Shown here: positions 46,558 through 55,667 of the stretch, one piece after another
How positions within the stretch are numbered: position 1 is the stretch's first letter
Layout of the letters: each line of letters opens with the position of its first letter
Source: Rhodococcoides fascians NBRC 12155 = LMG 3623
GTDB taxonomy: Bacteria; Actinomycetota; Actinomycetes; Mycobacteriales; Mycobacteriaceae
Reading direction: 5' to 3'
Assembly: GCF_001894785.1 (NCBI RefSeq)
Contig: NZ_BCWW01000008.1
Span: 248,001-312,000, forward strand
Length of the DNA stretch: 64,000 nt
Program-made: the position numbers and the translations under genes
The notes under the pieces: generated by a model
Seen by the model: the letters and a program-made list of their open reading frames with translations, nothing else
Told to the model about the DNA's origin: nothing
Database searches by the model: none

Positions 46558-47424
46558 ATGGACGCAACCACCGCCGGCCGCACCTCTCGTGCACTCGAAC
46601 TGATCCACTCGATGACCTACTTCCTGCCGGAAACGCAGGACGCTCTCGTTGCTGCTGGGTTACCGCCACGGGCCTGCTATTTCGCCGGTCGTGCAGCACC
46701 TCTCGGGCCGGTCGGTGCAGGTGTCGTGACAGCCACGTTCTACAACTTCAACCGCGATCTGATCAGCCCGCTGATTCCGGCAGCCTGGGCCATCGCCTCT
46801 CCCGACGAGATCATGGCAATCCGTTACGCCACACTCGACACCGCATTCGAGCGTCTGTTGGGCTCCGAGACGTTGGCGTCCCCGGATATGGCCGAAGCTG
46901 CCGACCTCGCATCGATCGCTGCGCGTGGAATCCCAGGAGACGACGGTCGGCCGCTGTACGCCGCCTACGCCGAACTCGACTGGCCGCAAGCGCCGCACCT
47001 CGTGTTGTGGCACGCTCTCACCCTGATCCGCGAATACCGCGGCGACGGCCACATTGCCGCGCTGCAGACGGCGGGGTTGAACGGCCTGGACGCGCTGATC
47101 ACCCACACCGCCACCGGGTACGGCTTCGAGAAGGAATTCGCGCGCAAGCGTCGTGGATGGTCGACCGAGCAGTGGAACGGAGCCGTGGCGTCCTTGGCCG
47201 ATCGTGAATTGTTGACGGCCGACGGCGCTTTGACTCAGGACGGGAAAGATCTCCGCACGTTGGTCGAGGACATCACCAACGACCTCGCCGTCGCGCCGTG
47301 GGCCGCCCTCGGCGAGGACGGTGCAGCTCGGCTGGTTTCGCTCGCGACGCCGTGGCGTGAGTCGATCGTCGGCCAGGGCACCATTCCCGAGGGCGTCTTC
47401 GGGCCAGCGATCAAAAAGAAGTAG
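46558..47424 (+). CDS. SCO6745/SalK-type hypothetical protein
   Basis: 288 residues of helical character, beginning TSRALELIHSMTYFLPETQD and containing YFAGRAAPLGPVGAGVVTAT FYNFN-type segments. This N-terminal ARA-L-H block and the later PHLVLWHALTLIREYRGDGH match the SCO6745 (SalK-like) family of winged-helix-like proteins, widespread in actinobacteria and with no proven function. ATG 46558 follows TACGGT at 46546-46551 by six bases, so it is likely leaderless. An upstream start at 46513 is less likely. Confidence 0.8.
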   Translation: MDATTAGRTSRALELIHSMTYFLPETQDALVAAGLPPRACYFAGRAAPLGPVGAGVVTATFYNFNRDLISPLIPAAWAIASPDEIMAIRYATLDTAFERLLGSETLASPDMAEAADLASIAARGIPGDDGRPLYAAYAELDWPQAPHLVLWHALTLIREYRGDGHIAALQTAGLNGLDALITHTATGYGFEKEFARKRRGWSTEQWNGAVASLADRELLTADGALTQDGKDLRTLVEDITNDLAVAPWAALGEDGAARLVSLATPWRESIVGQGTIPEGVFGPAIKKK

Positions 47425-47430
47425 GCCGCC

Positions 47431-48288
47431 TCAGCTGGTGATGTCCTTGGTGGCGAATCGTCTCCACGCGATCAGCCCGAAGACCGCCGCGTAGGTGATG
47501 GCCGAGAACGATCCGACCACCATGTCGTTCCAGTCGATGTTCGTGCCGAAGGCGTCGATCCACGAGTTCGCGTAGTGCCCGGGCAGATAGTTGCGCAGCG
47601 ACCCCAATGCCGTGATCTGATCGAGGATCTGCATCAGAATCGACGTCATCACCGCGCCGCCGACGGCCCCGAGAGGGGCGTCGGTGAGCACCGACAGCAA
47701 CATCGCCAGACCTGCCACCCACAGCAGATTGACGCCGATGTAGGCGACCGCAATCAGTAGTCGCACCAGGGAAGTGCCGTACGACAGTCCCTCACCCAGC
47801 GGCGTGACCAATGATTCGGCACCGTACATCACCGTCCCGATCAGTAGGGACACTCCGACCAGCACCAGAATGGCGGCGCTGGACAGCGTGGCCGAGACGA
47901 GTGCCTTCTGGGTCAACAGTCGGCTTCGAGGAACTGGGATGGCGAGCAGGTAGCGCAGGCTCGACCACGAGGCCTCGCTCGCAACGGAGTCGCCGAAGAA
48001 CAGCGCCACCACGACGATGAGCAGAAATCCGACGGACATGAACAGTGCGAAGACGGTGAAGTTCATGCCGCCTCGCGTGCCGAGCTCGATGAGCCCGCCG
48101 GCGTCGGAGTCGGCGCTGGAGCTGCCCACGGTGAAGGCGACGACAAGGATCACCGGTAGCAGGGCAAGGAAACCGATGGCGAGCTGAGTGCGTCGCCGGC
48201 CCAGCTGTCGACGCAGTTCGGTACGAAACGGCAGGGTGCGGCCGCCGCTGTAGCCCGCTGCGCGGCCGTCTGCGTGCGTTGTACTCAT
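47431..48288 (-). CDS. ABC transporter permease (ABC-2 type)
   Basis: 285 residues with about six hydrophobic segments: a first helix near 36-54 (AIGFLALLPVILVVAFTVG), then a long extracytoplasmic loop and a five-helix C-terminal bundle (SSLRYLLAIPVPRSRLLTQK, LIGTVMYGAES, GGAVMTSILMQI). The pattern fits the ABC-2 export permeases. It overlaps the upstream ATPase-fusion gene by 4 bp (48285-48288), so the two form one exporter. What is exported is unknown. Confidence 0.85.
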   Translation of the reverse strand: MSTTHADGRAAGYSGGRTLPFRTELRRQLGRRRTQLAIGFLALLPVILVVAFTVGSSSADSDAGGLIELGTRGGMNFTVFALFMSVGFLLIVVVALFFGDSVASEASWSSLRYLLAIPVPRSRLLTQKALVSATLSSAAILVLVGVSLLIGTVMYGAESLVTPLGEGLSYGTSLVRLLIAVAYIGVNLLWVAGLAMLLSVLTDAPLGAVGGAVMTSILMQILDQITALGSLRNYLPGHYANSWIDAFGTNIDWNDMVVGSFSAITYAAVFGLIAWRRFATKDITS

Positions 48289-51155
48289 GAGCGATCCTCG
48301 CTGGAGTCGGTCTCGTGAACGACTGTGCCTGGGGTATCTCGATGAACGAGGTCGAGGAACACGTCCTCGAGTCGGGTGGACTGGGAGAAGCCGCGGACCG
48401 ACACCCCCGCCGTGACGAGTTCTCTGATGACAACGGCGGAATCGGCGTCGGTCAGGTCGACGGTCACCGTGCCGTCGTCGACGATCACCGCGCCGTCATG
48501 GCCGGCGGCGTCGAGTACCGACTGGGCGCGGCCGGCGTCGTCGACCCTGATCTCGGTCTGCCCTCCGGCCGCTGTCAGCTCGCGGACGGTGCCCGAGCTG
48601 ATCACGGAGCCACGGTTCATGACCACGACGTGCGTGCACGTCTGTTCCACTTCGGCGAGGAGGTGGCTCGAGACCAACACGGTGCGTCCCGTCTTCGCGT
48701 AGTTGATCAGCACGTCACGCATGGTTCGGATCTGTGGCGGGTCGAGGCCGTTGGTCGGTTCGTCCAACACCATGAGATCGGGTAGACCCAGCATGGCCTG
48801 TGCAATGGCGAGGCGCTGACGCATGCCTTGGCTGTAGGACTTGACCTTGCGTTCGATCGCTGCGCCGAGGTCTGCGATCTCGAGTGCCTCGTCGAGGTGA
48901 GCGTCTTCGATCGGTCGCCCTGTCGCCTCCCAGTACAGCCGCAGGTTCTGGGTGCCGGTCAGATGCGGAAGGAAGCCGGAACCCTCGACGAAGGAGCCGA
49001 GCCGCGACAACACCGGGGCACCGGGTGTGACCTTGTGACCGAAGACTCGGATGTCGCCGCCGGTGGGGGTGATCAGGCCCATCAGCATGCGCAACGTGGT
49101 GGTCTTTCCGGCACCGTTCGGTCCGAGCAGTCCGAGTACCTGCCCCTGTTTCACCTCGAAGCTGACGCCGTCCACGGCACGGAACCCGTTCGAGTACGTC
49201 TTGGCCAGGTCGGTGATCACCAGGGGAGTGTCGACCAGAGCCTCGTCGACTTCGGCCACCGTGCGGCGTCTGGTTCGCACGATCGTCGCCACGACGATGC
49301 ATCCGACGACCAGGACGACCACGCCGATTCCGATCAGTGGAGCGACGGGTACCGTGCTGTTCGCGCTCGCCACCGCGGGAACCGTCGGTAACGCGACGGA
49401 TGTGTTCGCCATGGTCACGCTGAATTGTGCGGGCTCCAGCGGGACGGCGTAGGCCTGATCGGTGGTGGAGACGCTCAGTTCGAGACGATGACCTTGCTGG
49501 ACGGTATAGCTGATTCCCGGGAGGGCGACGGTGACGTCGACGGGATCGATGCTCCCGGTGTCGGGCAGTCGGATGGCCGACACTGCGCCGCCGGGAAGGG
49601 TCCGTGTGCCGTTCGGGGCGACGTCGTACAGTTTCGCGAACAGCACAGCCTGGCCGGGCCCGGCGAGGGACGCCACCCGGAGATCGACTCTCGGCGCGCC
49701 GGTGATGGTCAGTGACGAGTCGACGGGCTCGCTGGTGAAAATCGCGGACTGGCCCGGAAGGTCCGCAGTCAGCGCTGCACCGGCTCCGGTCGATCCGAGT
49801 GTCGACAACACCGAACCCAGACCGGGGACCGTCGAGATGGCGGACGGTGACGCGCCGGGCGGACGAATGATCGTCCCGTCGTCCGAGGCGGGGGTGAAGG
49901 TCACCGTATTCGTCTGTGTGGGTTCGGAGTTCGGGGTCAGGCCTGGGTAGTCGGGAGCCGTCATCCGACGATTGCGTTCTCCTCCTCGCTCATCGGCTGC
50001 GCGCTGCGTCGAATACACGAACGGCGCGCTCTCGGAGGTCGCGGGATCCGGGGTGCCGCGCAGCGTCCGGTCGAAGAAATCCGCGACGGCTCGATCCGAC
50101 ACTCCGTTCGTGCCACCGGCATCGTGCCCACCGTCGAACCACCGAACGGTCACGTCACCGCCTGCGTCTGCAATCTGCCGAGCCGTCGCGTCGGCTTGGT
50201 CGAGACCGAACAGAGTGTCTTGGGTGCCCTGTAGGAGAAGCGTCGGAGCCGTGATGTTCGACGCCACCGCAACGGGCGAGTGGGCAGTCAGCAGATCGAG
50301 CAGCGGCTGGCTGGGGATGCCGGTCACTGCGGATTGTGCGTATGCGTCGCAGAATTCCTGGGCGAATCTGCCGCATGCGGATGCGCCACCGCCATCGTTC
50401 CCACCACTGTTACCGTCCCCGGAACTACCGGGCTCAGCGCTGGAGGCCCCCGCTCCGAAGAAGACCCCGGCCCATCCACGTTTGAGGACGCCGGGTCCGC
50501 CGTATGCGGCACCGGCCGGGGAGTCGATGTTTCCGAGCGCTTCTCGACCTGCGGACGAGGTGACGCCGAAGTTGGGGAACAGGGCCTGGCCCAGGTCGTT
50601 CCAGGTGATGGCAGCGGCCACCGAGTCCACACGCGGGTCTGTTCCGCCTGCGCTGAGGGCCAGTGCCCCGCCGTACGATCCGCCTGCCACGCCGACGTGG
50701 GGATCACCAGGAGCGTCGAGCTGTACTTCGTGCTGTTCGGCCAGCCAGTCGATCAGGCCGCGGGCATCGGCGACCTCGCGATCGGGGTCGTTGATGGAGA
50801 TGGAACCCGTGCTGTCTCCGAAGCCGCGCGCGGTGTAGGCGAGAACCACGTATCCGCGCGCGGCGAGATCACGAGCTTCGCCGTCGACCGAGTCCTTGCT
50901 GCCGCCGAAGCCGTGCGCGAGCAACACAGCCGGAGCGGGGGTGGACTCGGGAATGTAGAGCCGGGTGTCGAGGTCGACGGTCTCCGTCGAACCGGGGCTG
51001 TCCGGTAGCGTGATGCGCGCGTCACGCGTAGCAGTGTCGGCTTCGCGTCCCTGGGGGAGGAATGCGAATGCGAGGGCGGCCACGATCACGATCGAGATCG
51101 AGACGGCACCGAGAGCGAGGGCCCGTCTCGACAACGGCGGGCGGGGGATCGGCAT
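48285..51155 (-). CDS. Secreted X-Pro-peptidase-like hydrolase fused to an ABC ATPase
   Basis: 956 residues. Residues about 12-35 are a signal-anchor. Residues 60-400 form an alpha/beta hydrolase of the CocE/X-Pro dipeptidyl-peptidase type: VAGGSYGGALALS (nucleophile Ser), GTQDTLFG (acid) and FDGGHDAGGTNG (His). A beta-rich X-Pro C-terminal domain follows (about 425-610). A second hydrophobic helix near 630-655 (VAPLIGIGVVVLVVGCIVVA) returns the chain to the cytoplasm, and an ABC ATPase completes it: LLGPNGAGKTTTLRMLMGL, SYSQGMRQRLAIAQAML and LMVLDEPTNGLDP. ATG 51155 has TACATT at 51163-51168 seven bases upstream. It is paired with the permease. Confidence 0.88.
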   Translation of the reverse strand: MPIPRPPLSRRALALGAVSISIVIVAALAFAFLPQGREADTATRDARITLPDSPGSTETVDLDTRLYIPESTPAPAVLLAHGFGGSKDSVDGEARDLAARGYVVLAYTARGFGDSTGSISINDPDREVADARGLIDWLAEQHEVQLDAPGDPHVGVAGGSYGGALALSAGGTDPRVDSVAAAITWNDLGQALFPNFGVTSSAGREALGNIDSPAGAAYGGPGVLKRGWAGVFFGAGASSAEPGSSGDGNSGGNDGGGASACGRFAQEFCDAYAQSAVTGIPSQPLLDLLTAHSPVAVASNITAPTLLLQGTQDTLFGLDQADATARQIADAGGDVTVRWFDGGHDAGGTNGVSDRAVADFFDRTLRGTPDPATSESAPFVYSTQRAADERGGERNRRMTAPDYPGLTPNSEPTQTNTVTFTPASDDGTIIRPPGASPSAISTVPGLGSVLSTLGSTGAGAALTADLPGQSAIFTSEPVDSSLTITGAPRVDLRVASLAGPGQAVLFAKLYDVAPNGTRTLPGGAVSAIRLPDTGSIDPVDVTVALPGISYTVQQGHRLELSVSTTDQAYAVPLEPAQFSVTMANTSVALPTVPAVASANSTVPVAPLIGIGVVVLVVGCIVVATIVRTRRRTVAEVDEALVDTPLVITDLAKTYSNGFRAVDGVSFEVKQGQVLGLLGPNGAGKTTTLRMLMGLITPTGGDIRVFGHKVTPGAPVLSRLGSFVEGSGFLPHLTGTQNLRLYWEATGRPIEDAHLDEALEIADLGAAIERKVKSYSQGMRQRLAIAQAMLGLPDLMVLDEPTNGLDPPQIRTMRDVLINYAKTGRTVLVSSHLLAEVEQTCTHVVVMNRGSVISSGTVRELTAAGGQTEIRVDDAGRAQSVLDAAGHDGAVIVDDGTVTVDLTDADSAVVIRELVTAGVSVRGFSQSTRLEDVFLDLVHRDTPGTVVHETDSSEDRS

Positions 51156-51301
51156 GTAAACCAATGTATGTGAGTGGCGCGGATCGTGTTGTTCCCCAAG
51201 TTCACGTACCGATCGTCGACTTCCGGCTACTGTCAGCGCATCAGTCCCCGGACCACGTCTTTCGGTCCTGTGACTTGCACCAATCCAGATCGACCAGAAG
51301 T

Positions 51302-51319
51302 GTCACATCTGTGTGTGAC
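51302..51319. promoter_or_regulatory. Inverted repeat upstream of the UspA gene
   Basis: GTCACA at 51302-51307 and TGTGAC at 51314-51319 are exact inverted repeats around six bases. The half-sites resemble a CRP site but in the opposite arrangement to TGTGA-N6-TCACA. It ends 18 bp before the ATG. Confidence 0.35.
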
Positions 51320-51337
51320 CGACAAATGGAGGAATGA

Positions 51338-51790
51338 ATGAGCGCCTACCGCACCGTCGTCGTCGGAACCGATGGCTCCGAATCGTCACTGCGGGCAGTG
51401 GAGAAGGCCGCGGCTCTGGCGGGAGATGCCGATGCCACCCTGGTGATCGCGTGTGCTTACTACCCGGCCGATCCGAAAGACACCTCTGCCGCCGCCGACG
51501 CACTCCGCGAGGACGCCTACCAGATCACCGGTTCGGCACCGACGCGCGAAATCCTGCGCACCGCCCGAGAGCACGCCACCAAGGCCGGCGCGAAGAACAT
51601 CGAGGAGAAGCCGATCGTCGGAGCGCCCGTCGAGTCCCTCCTGGCACTCGTGGACGAGGTCAAGGGCGATCTACTCGTCGTCGGCAACCGTGGGCTGAAC
51701 TCGCTGACCGGTCGCTTGCTCGGTTCGGTTCCGTCCGACGCGGCCCGCAAGTCGACCTGTGACGTCCTCATCGTCCATACCGTCCGCTGA
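51338..51790 (+). CDS. Universal stress protein
   Basis: 150 residues from ATG 51338, behind GGAGGA at 51328-51333. The UspA fold has VVVGTDGSESSLRAVEKAA at the N-terminus and the nucleotide-binding pattern G-x2-G-x9-G-S in VVGNRGLNSLTGRLLGSVPS. The syntenic mycobacterial protein Rv1636 (TB15.3) binds cAMP. Whether this one does is untested. It is followed by a strong terminator. Confidence 0.92.
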   Translation: MSAYRTVVVGTDGSESSLRAVEKAAALAGDADATLVIACAYYPADPKDTSAAADALREDAYQITGSAPTREILRTAREHATKAGAKNIEEKPIVGAPVESLLALVDEVKGDLLVVGNRGLNSLTGRLLGSVPSDAARKSTCDVLIVHTVR

Positions 51791-51805
51791 TTTTCTCGTA
51801 GTACG

Positions 51806-51849
51806 ACAATCGGCCCGCCCCGTCGACGATGACGGGGCGGGCCGATTGT
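51806..51849. terminator. Bidirectional terminator between UspA and the HelD-type gene
   Basis: ACAATCGGCCCGCCCCGTC and its exact complement flank the loop GACGAT, followed by TCTTGTC. Confidence 0.85.
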
Positions 51850-51868
51850 TCTTGTCAGACTGTTCTCG

Positions 51869-54190
51869 TCAGACCTCGGCGTCGAAGGACTGCAGGGCCC
51901 CGAGCTCCTGGGGCAGAGGATCCACATGGACGACTCCGAGTCGCTGGGTTGCTCGGGTCAGGGCCACGTAGAGGTCGTTCATACCCTTGACGGACTCCGC
52001 AACGATCGCGCTCGGCTCGACGATGAGCACCGAGTCGAACTCGAGCCCTTTCGCGTCCTTGACCGTCGACACGGTCACCACATCCGACGCCAGGTGCTGC
52101 AGTTGGGAGACAAGTTCGGAGGGAACGAGCACTGCGCTCAGGCCGGGACGAGGGTGGTCGGCCACTCGCTTCTCGACCGTCGTCACCAGATCTGCTGCGG
52201 CTACGCGTTGAGCCCACGGCTCGACGCCGGTGCTGCGAATGGATCGCGGTTCGGACTGCTCCGGATCGATCGCCGCGAGCACGTCGTGCGCCAGGGTCAT
52301 GATCTCCGACGGCGTTCGGTAGTTGACCGTCAGTTCGGTGAGCTTCCAGCGTTGAGCCACATAGGGTTCGAGCACCGATCCCCAGGACGAGGTTCCGGCC
52401 GGATCACCGGTCTGCGCGGTGTCACCCACCAGTGTCATCCACCGATTGGGGATGCGCCGCATCACCATTCGCCACGCCATCGCCGACAGCTCTTGTGCCT
52501 CGTCCACGATAACGTGCCCGTAGGTCCAGGTACGGTCGCCGGCGGCGCGTTCGGCGGTGGTGAGTCGCTGACCCGAATTCTGGCGTCGCGCAAGCTGATC
52601 GGCGTCGATCAGGTCGTACGCCATCAGAATCTCCGGGTCCAGTTCGTCCTCGAGGTCCTGTGGTGCAGACCCGGTCAGGATGTCCAGTGCGCCCTGGGCA
52701 TCGGCGATCTGGCCACGCCATTGACGCTGGGCCTGTTCACGTTCGGCAGCATCGTCGACGCCGAGCAGCTCGGCGAGCTCGTCGAGCAGCGGGGCATCCG
52801 CGGACGAGAAGCCGTGGCCGCGGCGCAGCAGCGACTCGCGCTCCGACTCGTCGAGCGCAGGTGCGGCCGATGCGATTTTCTCCGGCGATGCGAACAGGTC
52901 TCGAAGAACCTGCTGGGGTGACAGATCCGGCCACAACTCGTCTATCGCAGCCATCACGTCGTGGTCCTCGCGCATCTCGTCCCGCATGTCCGCGATGTCG
53001 TCGGCGCTGAGCAAGCTCGATCCGTCCACCACGTTCTGGCCGAGTTTCGCGGCCAGCTGATTGGCCAACTGGTCGATGACCGAGGATACGAACAGAGGTC
53101 GAGCCAAGTTGTGTGGTCGCCGGGAGGACCGGGCGCGGCCGCGGGCACGCGTGACTATCTTTCGATCGAGGGTGATGTCGTAGGTGTCGAATTTCAGCCG
53201 GCGCGGCTGTGCGGGCACCTCCTGGCGATCACGCACTGCCTGCGTCAGTACGTCGACCATCGACAGTTTGCCCTTGACCTCGGTGGCCAGAGCCGAATCC
53301 TCGCGCTGCGCACGGACTCCGGGGTACAGATCGCCGATCGTCGACAGCAGTACCCCGGTTTCGCCCAGCGACGGCAGCACCTGGCCGATGTAGTCGAGGA
53401 ACGTGGCGTTGGGCCCGATGATCAGGACACCGCTCTTGCCGAGCTGTTGACGGTACGTGTACAGCAGATACGCTGCTCGGTGCAGTGCCACGGCCGTCTT
53501 GCCGGTGCCCGGTCCGCCCTGCACCACCAGCACACTGCGATGCTGTGAGCGGATGATCGCGTCCTGCTCGCTCTGGATCGTTTCGACGATGTCGTTCATC
53601 TGACCGGTTCGCGCCGCATCGAGCGCGGACAGCAGCGCACCCTCACTGGCGACGCCACCCGCGACAGCGGCATCGTTGGACGACTGCGCGGAATCGAGGT
53701 CCAGGAACTCGTCGGCGATGGCGGTCACCTTGCGTCCGCGGGTACGGATGTGCCTGCGGCGCAACACGTTTTCGGGAGCTGCCGGTGTCGCCAGATAGAA
53801 CGGACGGGCCATGGGGGCTCGCCAGTCCAGCAGTAGTGTCTCGTAATCGTTCTTGTCGTCGAGGATGCCGACACGGCCGATGTAACGCTCGGGGCGGTCG
53901 TCGACTTTCGGATCGAGGGTGTCCGGGTCGAGGTCGATGCGTCCGAAGCAGAGCCCGTTCTCGGCTGCGTCGTACTTGGCGATGTCCTCGGTGTACATCT
54001 GGTTGAAGGATTCGCGCTCGCTTCGGGCCTGCGGTGTTCCGCCGGTCTCGAGCAGCACGGCGCGAAGTCGGTTTGCTGCATACTCGCGCAGCGAATCGAG
54101 CTGCGTGTACAAGCGCGTCAGGTGCGCCTGTTCGAGGTCTTCCTCGATGGGTGCACCGGGATCGTTCGATGTGTGGCCGTCGTCCGGCAA
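51869..54190 (-). CDS. helD: HelD/HelR-type RNA polymerase-associated ATPase
   Basis: 773-residue UvrD-superfamily ATPase of the HelD class, which frees stalled RNA polymerase from nucleic acids. The N-terminus (about 15-80) is a coiled coil that enters the polymerase secondary channel in homologues. Walker A is VVQGGPGTGKTAVALHRAAY. VIVDEAQELSAMAWRMVMRR is motif II. LTELTVNYRTPSEI and VSTVKDAKGLEFDSVLIV and YVALTRATQRLGVVH are the later motifs. The middle insertion (about 340-470) varies in the family. The likely start is TTG 54190 behind GAGGAGA. In relatives called HelR it gives rifampicin tolerance, but I see no rifampicin-associated element upstream. Confidence 0.9.
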   Translation of the reverse strand: MPDDGHTSNDPGAPIEEDLEQAHLTRLYTQLDSLREYAANRLRAVLLETGGTPQARSERESFNQMYTEDIAKYDAAENGLCFGRIDLDPDTLDPKVDDRPERYIGRVGILDDKNDYETLLLDWRAPMARPFYLATPAAPENVLRRRHIRTRGRKVTAIADEFLDLDSAQSSNDAAVAGGVASEGALLSALDAARTGQMNDIVETIQSEQDAIIRSQHRSVLVVQGGPGTGKTAVALHRAAYLLYTYRQQLGKSGVLIIGPNATFLDYIGQVLPSLGETGVLLSTIGDLYPGVRAQREDSALATEVKGKLSMVDVLTQAVRDRQEVPAQPRRLKFDTYDITLDRKIVTRARGRARSSRRPHNLARPLFVSSVIDQLANQLAAKLGQNVVDGSSLLSADDIADMRDEMREDHDVMAAIDELWPDLSPQQVLRDLFASPEKIASAAPALDESERESLLRRGHGFSSADAPLLDELAELLGVDDAAEREQAQRQWRGQIADAQGALDILTGSAPQDLEDELDPEILMAYDLIDADQLARRQNSGQRLTTAERAAGDRTWTYGHVIVDEAQELSAMAWRMVMRRIPNRWMTLVGDTAQTGDPAGTSSWGSVLEPYVAQRWKLTELTVNYRTPSEIMTLAHDVLAAIDPEQSEPRSIRSTGVEPWAQRVAAADLVTTVEKRVADHPRPGLSAVLVPSELVSQLQHLASDVVTVSTVKDAKGLEFDSVLIVEPSAIVAESVKGMNDLYVALTRATQRLGVVHVDPLPQELGALQSFDAEV

Positions 54191-54262
54191 AGGTTCTCCT
54201 CGGGAGTTCGGCCGAGGCGACGATATCGCCTCGAAATCAGCCAGAGCAGTCTACGCCGCAGA

Positions 54263-54303
54263 ACGGCCCTGCCGCAGAACCGCGAGTTCTGGGACAGGGC
54301 CGT
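54263..54303 (-). terminator. Hairpin downstream of the DoxX-repeat gene
   Basis: ACGGCCCTG and CAGGGCCGT pair over an inner CAGAAC/GTTCTG stem, on the downstream side of the minus-strand gene. Confidence 0.55.
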
Positions 54304-54336
54304 GCGCGCGAACGACGCCGAGCGTCGCGGGTAGAC

Positions 54337-55527
54337 CTACTTCGCGTACTGCTGGAGCTTCTTGTCCAAGTTCTTCTGCGCCTTGGCAACTCGCTTCTCG
54401 AGCTTGGCCCGAGCCTGCTCGGTTGCCTTCTCGAGTTCCTTGTTCTGCTTCTCGGCGCGCTTACGAGCGCGCTTGCCGAGCGTGTCTACCCGATCCGACG
54501 CCATGTCGGCCCACGTGGCACCGCGCTTCTGAGCTTCTTCGGCCAGAACGGATCCCTTCTCGGCAGCGAGATCGGCGAGCTTCGCTCCGCGCTCCTGTGC
54601 CACTTCGGCCAGTTCACTGCGACGGTCGGCAGCGACGTCGACCAATTTCGAGCCCCGCTTCTGAGCGAGCTCGGCCCAATCGGAGCTGCGGTGCGCGGCC
54701 TTGTCGGCGAGCTTCGAGCCACGCTTCTGCGCTTCTTCGGCCAGATCGCTTCCGCGGTCGGCAGCAAGCTCGGCCAGCTTCGAGCCCCGCTTCTGGGCTT
54801 CCTCGGCCAGCTCCGAACCCTTGTCGGCGGCGATGTGAGCCCACCGGTTCAGAGCGGGCTGCGCGACCTCGGCCAGCTCCGAGCTCTTCTCGCCGGCGAT
54901 GTCGGCGAACTTGGCCAGCTTCGGCTGTGCGGCGTCGGCGAGCTTGGCCAGCTTCGGCTGTGCGGCGTCGGCAAGGTCGGCACCGCGGCTCGCTGCGATC
55001 GAGGCAATTTCCTTGACGCGTTCCCCGGTGTCGTGAGTGGTGTGACCGGGCAGCGCTGAGACCACAGATTCCTGTGCGCGGCGTGCCGCCCGCTTGCTGC
55101 GCCACGCGACGGAGGGCTTGCCCTCGGTGTCGACGGCCGCGATCAGCAGTCCGCCGAGGAGGCTGAGGTTCTTGAAGAAGTGGATGCGTTGCGCAGCCTT
55201 GGTCTCCGGGTCGGTTTCGTTCCAGAACGCGTGTCCGGCCAGCGTCGTCGGAACGAGGCTTCCAGCCAGAGCGAGCGATGCGATACGCGGTGCCTTGCCG
55301 GTGGCCAACAGAATGCCGCCGGCGACCTGGATTCCGCCGTTGATCCGAACCAACGTCTCGGGATCGGTCGGCACGTTCGCGGTGACCTCGTTGGGCAGAG
55401 CATCCTTGCTCTGCTCGATCAACGGAGCGGCTGCCTTCGCCCTGCCGGCGGGATTACGAAGTGCATCGACGCCCCCGGAGATGAAAATCGTAGACATCAG
55501 CGGACGGGCGATACGGCGGACCAGCAT
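54337..55527 (-). CDS. DoxX membrane domain with long charged 11-residue repeats
   Basis: 396 residues from ATG 55527, behind AGGAGG. Residues 1-135 are a DoxX-type four-helix membrane domain (GGIQVAGGILLATGKAPRIA, then LSLLGGLLIAAVDTEG). Residues about 170-345 are tandem 11- and 22-residue units of the form ELAEEAQKRGSKLAELAADR, with strict alternation of Ala/Leu and charged residues, predicting a long amphipathic helix. The C-terminal 50 residues are a Lys-rich coiled coil. Such apolipoprotein/LEA-like repeats on a DoxX base are unusual. Function is unknown. It may line or bind the membrane surface. Confidence 0.83.
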   Translation of the reverse strand: MLVRRIARPLMSTIFISGGVDALRNPAGRAKAAAPLIEQSKDALPNEVTANVPTDPETLVRINGGIQVAGGILLATGKAPRIASLALAGSLVPTTLAGHAFWNETDPETKAAQRIHFFKNLSLLGGLLIAAVDTEGKPSVAWRSKRAARRAQESVVSALPGHTTHDTGERVKEIASIAASRGADLADAAQPKLAKLADAAQPKLAKFADIAGEKSSELAEVAQPALNRWAHIAADKGSELAEEAQKRGSKLAELAADRGSDLAEEAQKRGSKLADKAAHRSSDWAELAQKRGSKLVDVAADRRSELAEVAQERGAKLADLAAEKGSVLAEEAQKRGATWADMASDRVDTLGKRARKRAEKQNKELEKATEQARAKLEKRVAKAQKNLDKKLQQYAK

Positions 55528-55667
55528 TGACAGCCTCCTGCGTAGTTTCTCGTGTCATGGCGGTTGTACGTGCGGACTCGCACCGAAAGTAGTTCGAAAT
55601 CACCGGTGCGTGCACTTTTGTCACACTCTTCATACCCCGTGTTTCACGGTCTCAAGCACGTGCGGCG

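Noticed and set aside
51302..51319. Standard CRP site upstream of the UspA gene
   Set aside because: The half-sites are in the reverse order (GTCACA-N6-TGTGAC), so it is kept only as an unspecified inverted repeat.
54191..54262. Rifampicin-associated element upstream of the HelD-type gene
   Set aside because: No inverted repeat of the expected type is seen next to the start, so rifampicin induction is not supported.
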